A stretch of DNA of 64,000 nt from the NCBI RefSeq assembly GCF_017313105.1, contig NZ_JAFLND010000003.1, positions 1-64,000 on the forward strand, given 5' to 3'. Shown here in pieces: positions 35,639 to 45,300 of the stretch (the first letter of the stretch is position 1; each line of letters opens with the position of its first letter). The position numbers and the translations under genes were made by a program. The notes beneath the pieces are model-generated. The model saw only the letters and a list, made by a program, of their open reading frames with translations, was not told the origin of the DNA and did not search any database. This DNA comes from [Muricauda] lutisoli (nom. illeg.) (GTDB lineage: Bacteria; Bacteroidota; Bacteroidia; Flavobacteriales; Flavobacteriaceae).

Positions 35639-36777
35639 AAGATCCGCTTAAACAAAGCTTTAATAAACGGCATGGGCTTGGGAGCCGTTACAATTTTGAG
35701 CTCTTCCCATAAATTGGTTTCATTCTCGAGAAATTTTAAGATCAGCGAAGCTTTTCTTCTTTTGAACATCGACTCAAAAATTTCGTGTCCTAGGTGATTG
35801 TTCTCGTACAGAATATCCAACAAAAGCATATCGTAAAAAGTAAACCTACTTTTTTGGTAAAATTGGGATAATGGTTTGCGTGCCTTTACATGTTCCACCA
35901 ATTTGGGCACTTGTCTACTTGTGTTGTAAAAGGTATAACCTGTACTTGGTTTTGCCCATCCACCGGCAATTCCAATATAAAATATCCGGTCGGAATTGTG
36001 CCTATGGAACGGATAGCAAGTCATGGGGATACTACCATATTCGGTTTCCTCAATAACGAATGGTATATCGCCAAACTTGGTTTTAATATATGTTTTGATG
36101 GCTTCCTCGTACTCATTTGTTTCCAATAGATGCTCAGAGAACAAGGTGTACTCGACCAAGGCTTGATTTTCCGAAAAAGGAAGCACGTACATAAAACGCG
36201 TGTTGCCTTTTTGGGGGACCGAAAAGTCCATAAAAGTGGCTTCTCCAAATTTAAATACCGACTGTTCGGTTTTTATTATCCATCCTACAAAGTGTTGTTG
36301 CAAAACGGGGAATTTACTTTGTTTTAAAGGGATTGAAGCATCATACAGACTGGAAAATACCGTTTGTCCCGTATATTTTTTAGAGGCAGTGATCACCAAA
36401 ACCTCTTTTTCTTGCTCATCAACATTGGTAACTTCCTCTTGCACCCAGGTAATGTTGGGATAGGCTTTTACCTTAGGTAAATAGTGATTGTAGAAGTCAA
36501 TACCGCGTAACATCTTGTAGGTGTATGGTGCAATGGAAGTTGATTTTTGAAGTTGTTGTCCGCCTACATAAATATGGTCCCAAGTTTTATGGATCAACCC
36601 ATCATAAGGGCCATTGCCCCGTTCCCAAAAACACCAGGTACGGTCGTTTTTGGATTTGTTGTCCTTATCCAGTACCAAAATGGATTTGGAAGCAAAGAAG
36701 TCGTCCTTGCCCAAGGCATCGGCCAACAAAAGGCCAGCAGCTCCCGCTCCTATGATGATGTAATCGTACTTGGACAT
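35635..36777 (-). CDS. crtY: Lycopene beta-cyclase
   Basis: A 380-residue FAD/NAD-binding protein: the dinucleotide motif IIIGAGAAGLLLAD is at residues 7-20 and DRTWCFWE (about 45-52) is characteristic of CrtY-type cyclases, as are YGSIPMT and GIAGGWAKPSTGYTF near 245-285. It closes the beta-ionone rings of lycopene to give beta-carotene. It is convergent with a polyprenyl synthase; the rest of the carotenoid genes are not in the window. A TATCTTTG -10 ends 5 nt before its ATG. Confidence 0.93.
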   Translation of the reverse strand: MSKYDYIIIGAGAAGLLLADALGKDDFFASKSILVLDKDNKSKNDRTWCFWERGNGPYDGLIHKTWDHIYVGGQQLQKSTSIAPYTYKMLRGIDFYNHYLPKVKAYPNITWVQEEVTNVDEQEKEVLVITASKKYTGQTVFSSLYDASIPLKQSKFPVLQQHFVGWIIKTEQSVFKFGEATFMDFSVPQKGNTRFMYVLPFSENQALVEYTLFSEHLLETNEYEEAIKTYIKTKFGDIPFVIEETEYGSIPMTCYPFHRHNSDRIFYIGIAGGWAKPSTGYTFYNTSRQVPKLVEHVKARKPLSQFYQKSRFTFYDMLLLDILYENNHLGHEIFESMFKRRKASLILKFLENETNLWEELKIVTAPKPMPFIKALFKRIF

Positions 36778-36782
36778 GATGT

Positions 36783-36790
36783 CAAAGATA
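36783..36790 (-). promoter_or_regulatory. Candidate -10 for crtY, 5 nt from the ATG
   Basis: TATCTTTG on the minus strand, exactly matching TAnnTTTG, with 5 nt to the ATG at 36777; a leaderless transcript is suggested. No TTG at -33. Confidence 0.4.
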
Positions 36791-36884
36791 GAAAAGGAGG
36801 CTCGAAGTTTGATGGCAGAAATAAAATAGTGAAGATTTAAATGAGTCTAAAACAAAAACCTTGATATCAAGTTAGGAAAGCTTA

Positions 36885-37331
36885 TTATTTTCGTATCATA
36901 TTCACCACTTTCAAGACCCAATGAACAATCAATAAAAAAAGGGGTAAAATAACCACCCCATAGCTATAGCCCCAAAACCATTTCATGGCTAGTTGCCCCC
37001 CTTGAAACATTTCTTTTTCACTAAATGAAAAGGATAAATTACCAGCAAGTAAATAAGAAATTGGCACCCAAAGTACGGCAGCGGCCAATGAAAATTTGAG
37101 CAGTTGCGGTAGAAATTTGTAGATTTTGGTTGGATTTCTATATCGTTCAACCCCAAAATAAACGGCCAAGGGCAGTGACATGATACCTAGCCAAGTCAAT
37201 GGTGTGCCCATAGGGATTGTACTGCCATTATACAGTGGCTCCGTCAAAACAAATGAGCCTGTAATCAATAGTATAGCTACCGTAATAAAAATGGTCAGTG
37301 AGGCAAAAAAATAGAATTTTGGTTTGGTCAT
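36885..37331 (-). CDS. Four-helix membrane protein, unknown function
   Basis: A 148-residue protein with four predicted transmembrane helices (about 8-27, 45-60, 75-95, 115-140) and a short cytoplasmic tail. I recognise no named family. It follows the TonB receptor gene by 42 bp on the same strand, so it may be co-transcribed and help use what the receptor brings in; this is inferred only from position. Confidence 0.7.
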   Translation of the reverse strand: MTKPKFYFFASLTIFITVAILLITGSFVLTEPLYNGSTIPMGTPLTWLGIMSLPLAVYFGVERYRNPTKIYKFLPQLLKFSLAAAVLWVPISYLLAGNLSFSFSEKEMFQGGQLAMKWFWGYSYGVVILPLFLLIVHWVLKVVNMIRK

Positions 37332-37373
37332 TGGTCCGGATTATTCCTTAACAAGATAGCCATTCTTCTTTTC

Positions 37374-39644
37374 CTAAAAAACCGTATACCGTAATCCAAA
37401 AAAACCACGTATGCCCTGATTGGGTCCGTACACATAAGAAGGGTCGAAGGTAAGTGCATAGGGATTGTTCGGAGTTGCCACGGCATTGCCGCTATTGTCA
37501 AACGTGACTTCCTTATCAAAAGGATCGTTGGCCCGTGCGATAATAAATGGGTTGCCACGGTTCGGTGTCCAATCCAACAAGTTTTTTACTCCTCCGTATA
37601 CCTCAAAATTGTTCAGTCCTTTGAATGTAAATTGAATGTTCTGAATACTCCACGTGGGTGAATATTCACTTCGTGGGTCCATATCGCCCAAAAGAGGCAG
37701 TCGCATCGGTCCGTACAAATTCCCTGTATAATCCGCGGTAAGCTTAAGGGAATGAAAAGTGTACGATAAGTTCCAAGTAGCGGTAATGCTTTCGGTAAGG
37801 ATTTGTTGTTGGGTAACCCCATTTTCGGTGCTGCTTACGTCTTGCCAAGTGGCCCCGACCATAATCTTAAAACTGCTCGGAAATGCAATGTCCAAGTTGG
37901 CACTTACTCCTTGGGAAACCGATTTTCCGTCTAGGTTATCATAAATGATTTGGTTGGGATCAGTCTCATAATCTGGGAGGATAACGTTCGAGAACCGAGT
38001 GTAAAATGCAGAAGCATCCAACCCGATGAAAGTACCATTGTCGCTATAGATTTTCTTTAAATAATTGATATTTACATTGACAGAACGCTCGGGTTTCAAC
38101 TCTTCGACAATCACAACATCTCGGGAACCTGTGAGGGCAGCGTGATCCTCTGTAAACAAGTTGACCACTCGAAATCCGGTACCTGCATTCACCCGAAATA
38201 TATCGTTGTCGGAAATCTTCCATTTGTAAGCGGCGCGTGGGGTTAGAATGTTGCCGTGCCGTTGGTCATAATCGTATCGTAATCCGGCCAAGAAAGAATG
38301 TTTGGGGGCAAAACTGTATTCATCCTGTGCAAATACACTTGGAATCCAAATATTGTCGGCCTCGGTGGTTGCTGGAGTATTGTCATCATAATAATTATAA
38401 CGCACCGCACTCCCGAACAGCAAATCGTGATTCCCAGCGGTCTTGTCCCAGGTCAATTGTGCAAAACCAATGCGTTGGTCCGCCAAATACTCTGTATTGC
38501 CATATACCGAGTTCTGGTTATGATCGTTATAGGAGAAGGAGAGGAGGAACTTTTCCTTGAAGGGCAACTGATATTTCCCTAGTAATTCCCATCTTCGGGT
38601 ATAAATGCTTTCCCCATAGATTTCATCCCCGCCACGATATTCTGGCGTCCATTGCATTTCACCGCCCCAACGGTCCTCGTAGAAAAACCGTCCTGCCAAA
38701 GAGAACAATCGATTATCTTTTCGTTCAAAATCCCATTTTTGAAATATGGAGATGCGGTCCTGAAGGGTCAGATCGGTAAAATTATCACCGTTATTGTCCA
38801 CGGGAACATCGTAATTGAAGTAGTTGAGGCCCAAAAGCAGGTTCGTTTTATCACTGACAGATATTTTACTGCCCACATCCAAATTGTACTCTCCCCAGCC
38901 TGTGGCAAAGCCATCCGCAAAAAATTCGGGGGCACTCAATGCATTTTTTGTGATGATATTGATCAGTCCACCGACCGCTTCGCTACCATAAAGTGAGGAA
39001 GCAGGACCTTTTACGATTTCAATCTGCTCGATCAGGGAGTTTGGGATGCCTGTGAGGCCGTATACCGTACCCAAACCACTAACAATGGGCATCCCATCGA
39101 TAAGAACCAGGGTGTACGGCCCCTCCAATCCGTTGATATGGATATCGCCTGTGTTGCACACGTTACAATTGATTTGTGGACGAACCCCGTTCACATTTTG
39201 AAGGGCATCAAAAACGCTGGCGGTAGGGTTTTTTTTCAAAAACGTTGGGGAGTAGACCTCTACGGGTACAGGACTTTCCAATCGGCTTACAGGTTTTAGG
39301 GTGCCCGTCACTACTGTTTCTTCCAAACTTTGTGCGGAGGGTTCCAATTGTATGTTGATGGTTTTATTGGCTCCTGCTCCTAGGCTGATTTTGGTCTGAT
39401 ATGGTTGATACCCCAATGAAGTCACCAATACCACATAATCCCCCGCCTGAATGTTGGTAAGGGAGAATAAACCATCAATATCCGTGGCCGTTCCTAATTC
39501 AGTTTCTTTCAACAGCACGTTGGCTAAGGGCAAGGGCGCTCCATTGTCGGTCACCTTACCGTTCAAAGATGCCGATTGGGCAAAACAATAATTGCAAGCC
39601 AAAGCTATCCATAAGAAGGCGAGATGTCTACAGATTGATTTCAA
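37374..39644 (-). CDS. TonB-dependent receptor with CxxC in the plug
   Basis: A 756-residue outer-membrane receptor. TTG at 39644 is the start (an in-frame stop is directly upstream). Order: signal peptide ending CFAQ (about 22), carboxypeptidase-D-like beta domain (about 25-100), plug (about 115-230, with IEIVKGPASSLYGSEAVGGLINIITK split by the usual VxNI-type strand), and the 22-strand barrel ending in VF. The plug has C160-N-V-C163 before GDIHINGLEGPYT. Its gene is divergent from a DtxR/MntR-type repressor with a candidate operator between, which points to uptake of a metal or metallophore. The substrate is not certain. Confidence 0.93.
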   Translation of the reverse strand: MKSICRHLAFLWIALACNYCFAQSASLNGKVTDNGAPLPLANVLLKETELGTATDIDGLFSLTNIQAGDYVVLVTSLGYQPYQTKISLGAGANKTINIQLEPSAQSLEETVVTGTLKPVSRLESPVPVEVYSPTFLKKNPTASVFDALQNVNGVRPQINCNVCNTGDIHINGLEGPYTLVLIDGMPIVSGLGTVYGLTGIPNSLIEQIEIVKGPASSLYGSEAVGGLINIITKNALSAPEFFADGFATGWGEYNLDVGSKISVSDKTNLLLGLNYFNYDVPVDNNGDNFTDLTLQDRISIFQKWDFERKDNRLFSLAGRFFYEDRWGGEMQWTPEYRGGDEIYGESIYTRRWELLGKYQLPFKEKFLLSFSYNDHNQNSVYGNTEYLADQRIGFAQLTWDKTAGNHDLLFGSAVRYNYYDDNTPATTEADNIWIPSVFAQDEYSFAPKHSFLAGLRYDYDQRHGNILTPRAAYKWKISDNDIFRVNAGTGFRVVNLFTEDHAALTGSRDVVIVEELKPERSVNVNINYLKKIYSDNGTFIGLDASAFYTRFSNVILPDYETDPNQIIYDNLDGKSVSQGVSANLDIAFPSSFKIMVGATWQDVSSTENGVTQQQILTESITATWNLSYTFHSLKLTADYTGNLYGPMRLPLLGDMDPRSEYSPTWSIQNIQFTFKGLNNFEVYGGVKNLLDWTPNRGNPFIIARANDPFDKEVTFDNSGNAVATPNNPYALTFDPSYVYGPNQGIRGFFGLRYTVF

Positions 39645-39660
39645 TCAATAAAAATTTAAA

Positions 39661-39676
39661 TTTAGACAAAACTAAA
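39661..39676. promoter_or_regulatory. Candidate DtxR/MntR operator
   Basis: TTTAG, six bases, CTAAA (TTTAGACAAAACTAAA), an inverted repeat resembling DtxR/SirR-type operators. On the minus strand it contains TAGTTTTG, a TAnnTTTG -10 for the receptor gene. It lies between the divergent receptor and repressor genes; a similar sequence precedes feoA (61792-61807). Confidence 0.5.
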
Positions 39677-39723
39677 AATAGATTTTGTTAAATAAAAATG
39701 TATTTTTGAAAAAAGATTTTTTG

Positions 39724-40380
39724 ATGACCCGATCAGAGGAGAATTATTTAAAGACGATTTTTCATTTGGGAGGTGGCGATTCCAAGTCCATTACCACCAA
39801 TGCCATTGCGGAGCAGATGGAAACAAAACCATCTTCGGTAACCGATATGGCCAAAAGATTATCGGAAAAAGGATTGGTGGATTATGTTCGCTATCAAGGT
39901 GTGTCGTTAACCGATGCTGGGGTGAAAACAGCTTTGTCCATTATTAGAAAGCACCGTTTGTGGGAAGTTTTTTTGGTAAAAAAGCTTGACTTTACTTGGG
40001 ATGAGGTACACGAGGTGGCGGAACAATTGGAACACATCAAAAGTGAAAAGTTGATCGATAAGATCGATGAGCTTCTTGATTTTCCCAAATACGATCCGCA
40101 TGGGGACCCCATTCCAACCAAAGATGGAAAGTTTCAGGAGCGCGATGAAAAATTGCTCAGTGAAATTCCCATCAACTCCCAAGGAGTATGTGTGGGAGTC
40201 AAAGATTCTTCAGTACCCTTTTTAAAGTTCTTGGACAAGAATAAAATCGCTCTTGGGAACACCATTAAAGTAATGGACAAAGAAGATTTTGACAATTCCC
40301 TTCGTATTCAAATGGAAGGAAAAGAAATGCGAATATCACATCAAATTGCAGCTAACCTTTATGTAAAAAAGAACGACTGA
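39724..40380 (+). CDS. DtxR/MntR family metal-dependent repressor
   Basis: A 218-residue regulator. The ATG at 39724 is chosen (MTRSEENYLKTIFHL is the usual N-terminus); a TTG at 39685 would add 13 residues from the promoter. An N-terminal winged helix (TTNAIAEQMETKPSSVTDMAKRL), a dimerisation and metal region with EQLEHIKSEKL and LDFPKYDPHGDPIP, and a C-terminal FeoA/SH3-like domain follow. It senses Mn2+ or Fe2+. It is divergent from the TonB receptor and 1 bp overlapping with a ZIP transporter gene, so it probably controls both. Confidence 0.93.
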   Translation: MTRSEENYLKTIFHLGGGDSKSITTNAIAEQMETKPSSVTDMAKRLSEKGLVDYVRYQGVSLTDAGVKTALSIIRKHRLWEVFLVKKLDFTWDEVHEVAEQLEHIKSEKLIDKIDELLDFPKYDPHGDPIPTKDGKFQERDEKLLSEIPINSQGVCVGVKDSSVPFLKFLDKNKIALGNTIKVMDKEDFDNSLRIQMEGKEMRISHQIAANLYVKKND

Positions 40381-41201
40381 TGGAACACGTAATTCAATAT
40401 TTTCAAGAATTAGACCCCGTATTGGCAGCTTTTTACGCTACACTTTTTACTTGGGGACTGACTGCTGCTGGGGCTGGTCTGGTGTTTTTGTTCAAAAGCC
40501 CGAATCGGGCCCTGTTGGATGGAATGTTGGGATTCACTGGAGGTGTAATGGTAGCTGCCAGTTTTTGGAGCTTGTTAGCGCCAGGAATTGAAATGAGTCC
40601 TGGTGACGGTTTTGTTAAAGTGATTCCAGCAGCCGTTGGCTTTTTAATGGGAGCAGCCTTTATTTTCGGGCTGGATAAAATTTTGCCTCACTTGCACATA
40701 AATTTTAAAATAGATGAGGCAGAAGGGGTAAAGACGCCTTGGCATCGTACCACCTTATTGGTCTTGGCCATTACATTGCACAATATTCCAGAAGGATTGG
40801 CGGTTGGTGTTCTGTTTGGAGGAGTAGCCTCAGGCTTTGAAGGGGCAACCATTGGTGGTGCTGTGGCTTTGGCGTTGGGCATCGGTTTGCAAAACTTTCC
40901 AGAAGGTTTTGCCGTTGCGGTACCTATGCGTAGGCATGGTCTCAGCCGAAGAAAAAGTTGGATGTACGGTCAGGCATCTGCTTTGGTAGAACCCATTGCC
41001 GGTGTATTGGGGGCTTGGGCAGTACTGACATTTGAGCCCATATTGCCCTATGCGCTTTCCTTTGCTGCTGGTGCTATGATCTTTGTTGTGGTGGAAGAAG
41101 TAATTCCCGAAACGCAACAAGATAAATACACCGATATCGCCACAATGGGCTTTATCGGTGGATTTATTATTATGATGACCTTGGATGTGGGGCTGGGGTA
41201 A
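40380..41201 (+). CDS. ZIP family divalent metal transporter
   Basis: A 273-residue membrane protein with about eight helices. The metal-binding signatures of ZIP helices IV and V are ITLHNIPEGLAVG and GLQNFPEGFAVAVP. Members move Zn2+, Fe2+ or Mn2+ into the cytoplasm. The start overlaps the repressor stop by 1 bp (TGATG), so the two are coupled; the repressor would adjust uptake to metal level. Which metal is not shown by the sequence. Confidence 0.92.
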   Translation: MEHVIQYFQELDPVLAAFYATLFTWGLTAAGAGLVFLFKSPNRALLDGMLGFTGGVMVAASFWSLLAPGIEMSPGDGFVKVIPAAVGFLMGAAFIFGLDKILPHLHINFKIDEAEGVKTPWHRTTLLVLAITLHNIPEGLAVGVLFGGVASGFEGATIGGAVALALGIGLQNFPEGFAVAVPMRRHGLSRRKSWMYGQASALVEPIAGVLGAWAVLTFEPILPYALSFAAGAMIFVVVEEVIPETQQDKYTDIATMGFIGGFIIMMTLDVGLG

Positions 41202-41207
41202 ATTGAC

Positions 41208-42335
41208 CTATCCTCCGATCAGATCAAAGACACCCTTGACCAAAAACTGGTCTGTTTCGTTAAGTCCCGTCGATATGATCTCGGTGTACCCATCAAAGGT
41301 GCCACCTTGTTTTACAGCTACCCTTTCAAAGCGGTAGCCTCCGTCTTTTTGCTCGATTAACTTAAGCACATAATAGTTGCCCTCAGATTCGATTACCGCT
41401 TCTTCGGGCAACGACCAAGTTTTGGTTGTATCGGTCATGATCATCGCATCTACGAACATTCCCGGCAGAAAGTTGCCGTCCTCTTCGTGGGCCAAGTGTC
41501 CATGGACCTTAATTGTTCGTTTGGCATCGTCAATGGATGTTCCCACTAAATGTACTTTCGCATCAAAGGCTTCTTCCGATGCTTCTGGAATCCTGAACTG
41601 GATTTTTTGACCCTTCTTCACTTTTAAAATATCCTTTTCAAAAACCGTGAGCTCCAAATGTACATGGTCATTGTCAACGATTTCCAAAATTTCGGTAGCT
41701 GGCGAAACATAGCTTCCCTTGGCCACGTTCATTTTGGTGATGCTTCCGGCAATGGGAGCATAAATGGCCGCTTGTGATGAGATATTCCCTTGCTCCACTT
41801 TACTTGGTGAAATATTCAGCATTTGCAATTGTTCTTTCAAACCTTGATAGCGTGCCTTGGCGGTTTCGTAATTGCTTTTTGCTTGAAGAAAGTTCTTTTG
41901 GGAGGCGATTTTCTCATCAAACAGTGTTTGGTTCCTTTCAAACTCTGCCTTTAGATAATCCAATTGATTGAATACCTCAAGGTAATCCTGCTGCATTTGT
42001 ACAAACTCCTGATTTTCCAACACTACCAATAGTTGTCCTTTTTTTACCTGATCACCGACAAGTAGCGATGTCTGTTTCACAAAACCTCCCATAAACGCAG
42101 TAATACTGGCCCGGTTTTCTGGTGGAACATCGATCATTCCGGATGTCTCCACCATTTTGGGAAAGGTTCTTTTTTCCATTGCACCGATCATAAGATCGTT
42201 AGTGTCGAATTGATCCTGTGTGACCACAATTCCAGATTCTTCCCCTTGTTCTTCGGTAGCGGATGCTTCGTTGCTCTTATCGCCGCAGCCCATCAATAGA
42301 AGGAAAACAGCGGCTATTTGAAATATATGTTTCAT
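41208..42335 (-). CDS. Heavy-metal RND efflux periplasmic adaptor (CzcB/CusB-like)
   Basis: A 375-residue lipoprotein with a signal peptide ending LLMGC (Cys17) and a short acidic linker. It then has the barrel-sandwich halves (GGFVKQTSLLVGDQVKKGQLLVVLENQE and PIAGSITKMNVAKGSYVSP), a helical hairpin (about 100-160) and the beta-barrel region. It lies 2 bp after the pump-channel gene on the same strand, and the two probably assemble as one tripartite exporter. Confidence 0.93.
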   Translation of the reverse strand: MKHIFQIAAVFLLLMGCGDKSNEASATEEQGEESGIVVTQDQFDTNDLMIGAMEKRTFPKMVETSGMIDVPPENRASITAFMGGFVKQTSLLVGDQVKKGQLLVVLENQEFVQMQQDYLEVFNQLDYLKAEFERNQTLFDEKIASQKNFLQAKSNYETAKARYQGLKEQLQMLNISPSKVEQGNISSQAAIYAPIAGSITKMNVAKGSYVSPATEILEIVDNDHVHLELTVFEKDILKVKKGQKIQFRIPEASEEAFDAKVHLVGTSIDDAKRTIKVHGHLAHEEDGNFLPGMFVDAMIMTDTTKTWSLPEEAVIESEGNYYVLKLIEQKDGGYRFERVAVKQGGTFDGYTEIISTGLNETDQFLVKGVFDLIGG

Positions 42336-42337
42336 TG

Positions 42338-45300
42338 TTATAATGTTATTGTCAAGTAATTAATGGCGATTACGGTTTGATTGTATTGGTTGAGGACATC
42401 CAGATAATTGAGCTGGATGTCGTAGGCGTTTTCCAAGCTTTGTATGTATTGGAAAAAGTCGATTTCCCCGTTTTGAAAGTTTCCGGAGGCCGCTTTCAAG
42501 ATTTGATCGGAAAGCAGACCGCCTTCGTCCTCATAATAAGAGAGTTCCTTGGCCTGTTGCTCGAGTTGCCCTAGCAACGTTTTATAACGCTGGTTCATGG
42601 CTACAGTGATTTCGTTGTTCTCCATCTCTGTAATCTTTGTCTGGATTTTGGACGACTTCACTTTACTACTGTGTCCAAAGAAGAAAATTGGGATACGGAC
42701 CCCTAATTGAATGCCGTACAAAGATGTTCCAAGACCACTGTTGGTTCCTTGAAAATATTCCAAGTTGAGGTCGGGCAACAATCTATTTTCCTCCAGACTC
42801 TTTTGGGCATTGCTCAGCTCTTGGCGATTGTCCAAAAAGGAGGTTTCCGTTTGCAACATCCCTTGGGAATTCAGTACCACGAGCTTTACTGGTTTTTCAT
42901 CCACAATTTGCAAAGTATCCTCACTCTGTACCAAACTCACAATCCGGCCATAAGTAGTCAGGATTTGTTGCTTTACCTTCGAATAGGTGTTCGCAATCTG
43001 GCGTTGTTTGGCGGTGGCCGTTACTTTTTCCAAATAATTGGTCTCGCCGAGTTCAAACCGTCTGTTGGCCGCATGGGCGAATTTGCTGTAAATACTATCG
43101 AGTGTACTGTAAAGTTTTGCTTTTTGATTTAATGTCTGATATTGATAGTAGGCATTGCTCAACGCTTGGTACAGTTGCTTCTTCTGAATTTCAAACGATG
43201 ATTTCTGAAGTTCATAATTCGATTTTTGAAGCCTGTTCTTGGCGCCGTACACCGTGGGGAACTCGAACTGTTGTTGCGCTCCAAAAACCTTGAGGGGCTC
43301 TCCGTTCAATGCCAAGTTGTTCTCATCATACTGGTAGTAAACATCAGTTTTATCGAACTCAAAAGCGGTTCCTTTAAGGGTTTCTGCTTGATCTACCATT
43401 AAAGAACCAGCTTGGATTCCCTTATTGTTTTCCAACGAAAGGGCCATCAAATCTTCAAGGTTCAATTTGATTTGCGAAAAACCTGAAAGAGAAACCAATA
43501 GCAGCATAATTGTCAATGCGTTTCGTTTTCTCATTCTTCTTTCTTTTCTTCTTTTTCTCATACCACGGAATTTTATGTTGTGGGTATAGGCATATAAAAC
43601 GGGCAATACTACCAATGTGAGCATGGTGGCCGTCACCAATCCACCGATTACCACGGTAGCAAGTGGCCGTTGCACCTCGGCACCTGCATTGGTGGATACC
43701 GCCATCGGCAAAAATCCCAAAGCGGCAGCGGAAGCTGTCAACAATACAGCGCGAAGCCTATCCTTGGTTCCCCGTTTGATCAGGTCCTCCATGGAATCAA
43801 AGTCTTTTCCTTTGAGTTCTTTAAAATGCTCGATCAATACAATTCCGTTCAACACTGCAATACCAAAAAGGGCAATAAACCCAACTCCAGCGGAAATACT
43901 AAAGGGCATGTCACGTAACCAAAGCAGTAGTACACCGCCCACTGCGGAAAGTGGAATAGCAGAGAAAATAAGCAAAGCTTCCTTCACCGAGCCAAAAGCA
44001 AAGTAGAGCATGATAAAGATGAGCAACAATGCAATGGGCACAGCGATCATTAATCTTGCTTTAGCATTTTGAAGGTTCTCGAACTGCCCACCGTAGGTAA
44101 TAATGTACCCAGGAGGCAATGAAATGTTTTCATCAACCAAGAGTTGCACATCATCCACAACGGATTGAAGGTCTCGGTTCCTTACGTTGATGCCCACTAC
44201 AATACGCCTTTTGGTATCATCCCGCGAAATTTTGGCTGCTCCTTTTTGATAGGTGATCTCCGCAAGTTCACTCATCGGGATTTTGCCGCCGTTGGGAATA
44301 TCCACATAAAGGTTTCTGAGGTTGGATATATCCTGGCGATTCTCTGAATCCAATCGAACAGCAAGGTCAAACTGTCTTTCTCCTTCGAAAACACTCCCCA
44401 CAACCTTGCCTGCAAATCCCATGGAAATCATTTCATTGAGATCGGCAATGTTAAGCCCGTGACGGGCAATTTTGGCACGATCGAAGGATACGTTCATCTG
44501 CGGAAGACCTTCCACTTTTTCCACAATAATATCGGATGCCCCGTCCACATTTTGGATAAGATCTTTGATCTCGTTGGCCTTTCGGTTCAAAATTTCCAGG
44601 CTCTCCCCAAATATTTTGATGGCAATATCGGCACGTACCCCAGTAATCAATTCGTTGAAACGCATTTCAATGGGTTGGGTAAACTCGACCTCCATTCCTG
44701 GAATCACAGCCAAGGCTTCTTTGAACTTATCGGCCAATTCATCCTTGGTTTCGGCGGAGACCCATTCATCTTTTGGATTTAATGCGATAATCACATCACT
44801 TTCTTCCATCGACATGGGGTCCGTGGGCACTTCAGCTGCACCGATACGGCTCACCACTTGTTTTACCTCTGGGAACTGATCTATTAAAATCTGTTCGATT
44901 TTAGTGGTCGTTTCCACGGTCTTGGCCAAGGATGTTCCGGTTTTGAGTACCGGTTGGATCACAAAATCCCCTTCGTCCAAAGTCGGTACAAATTCCCCTC
45001 CCATGGAAGAGAACAACAAGATGGCCCCTACCAGCAGCGCAGCGGCAATGGAGAGGACCAATTTTTTGCTTTTCATGGCCCATTCGATTACGGGTTCATA
45101 TTGCTTGTTGATCCAGTTGACCAAACGAACAGATATGTTTTTTGAAGATTCCTTTGCTGGTTTTAAGAATAGGGCAGAAGCTACGGGCACATAGGTAAAA
45201 CATAACAAAACAGCTCCCAAAAGGGCAAAACTGAATGTCAGTGCCATGGGCTTGAACATTTTTCCCTCTACACCGCTAAGCGATAATATCGGGATGAAAA

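Noticed and set aside
37328-37558. 76-residue minus-strand frame at the end of the TonB receptor gene
   Set aside because: It lies fully inside the receptor gene in another frame and has no start context or recognisable composition.
39701-39708. TATTTTTG as the promoter of the DtxR/MntR gene
   Set aside because: The only upstream TTG is 13 nt away, too close for a -33, and the surrounding DNA is a nearly pure A/T tract where such matches are expected by chance.
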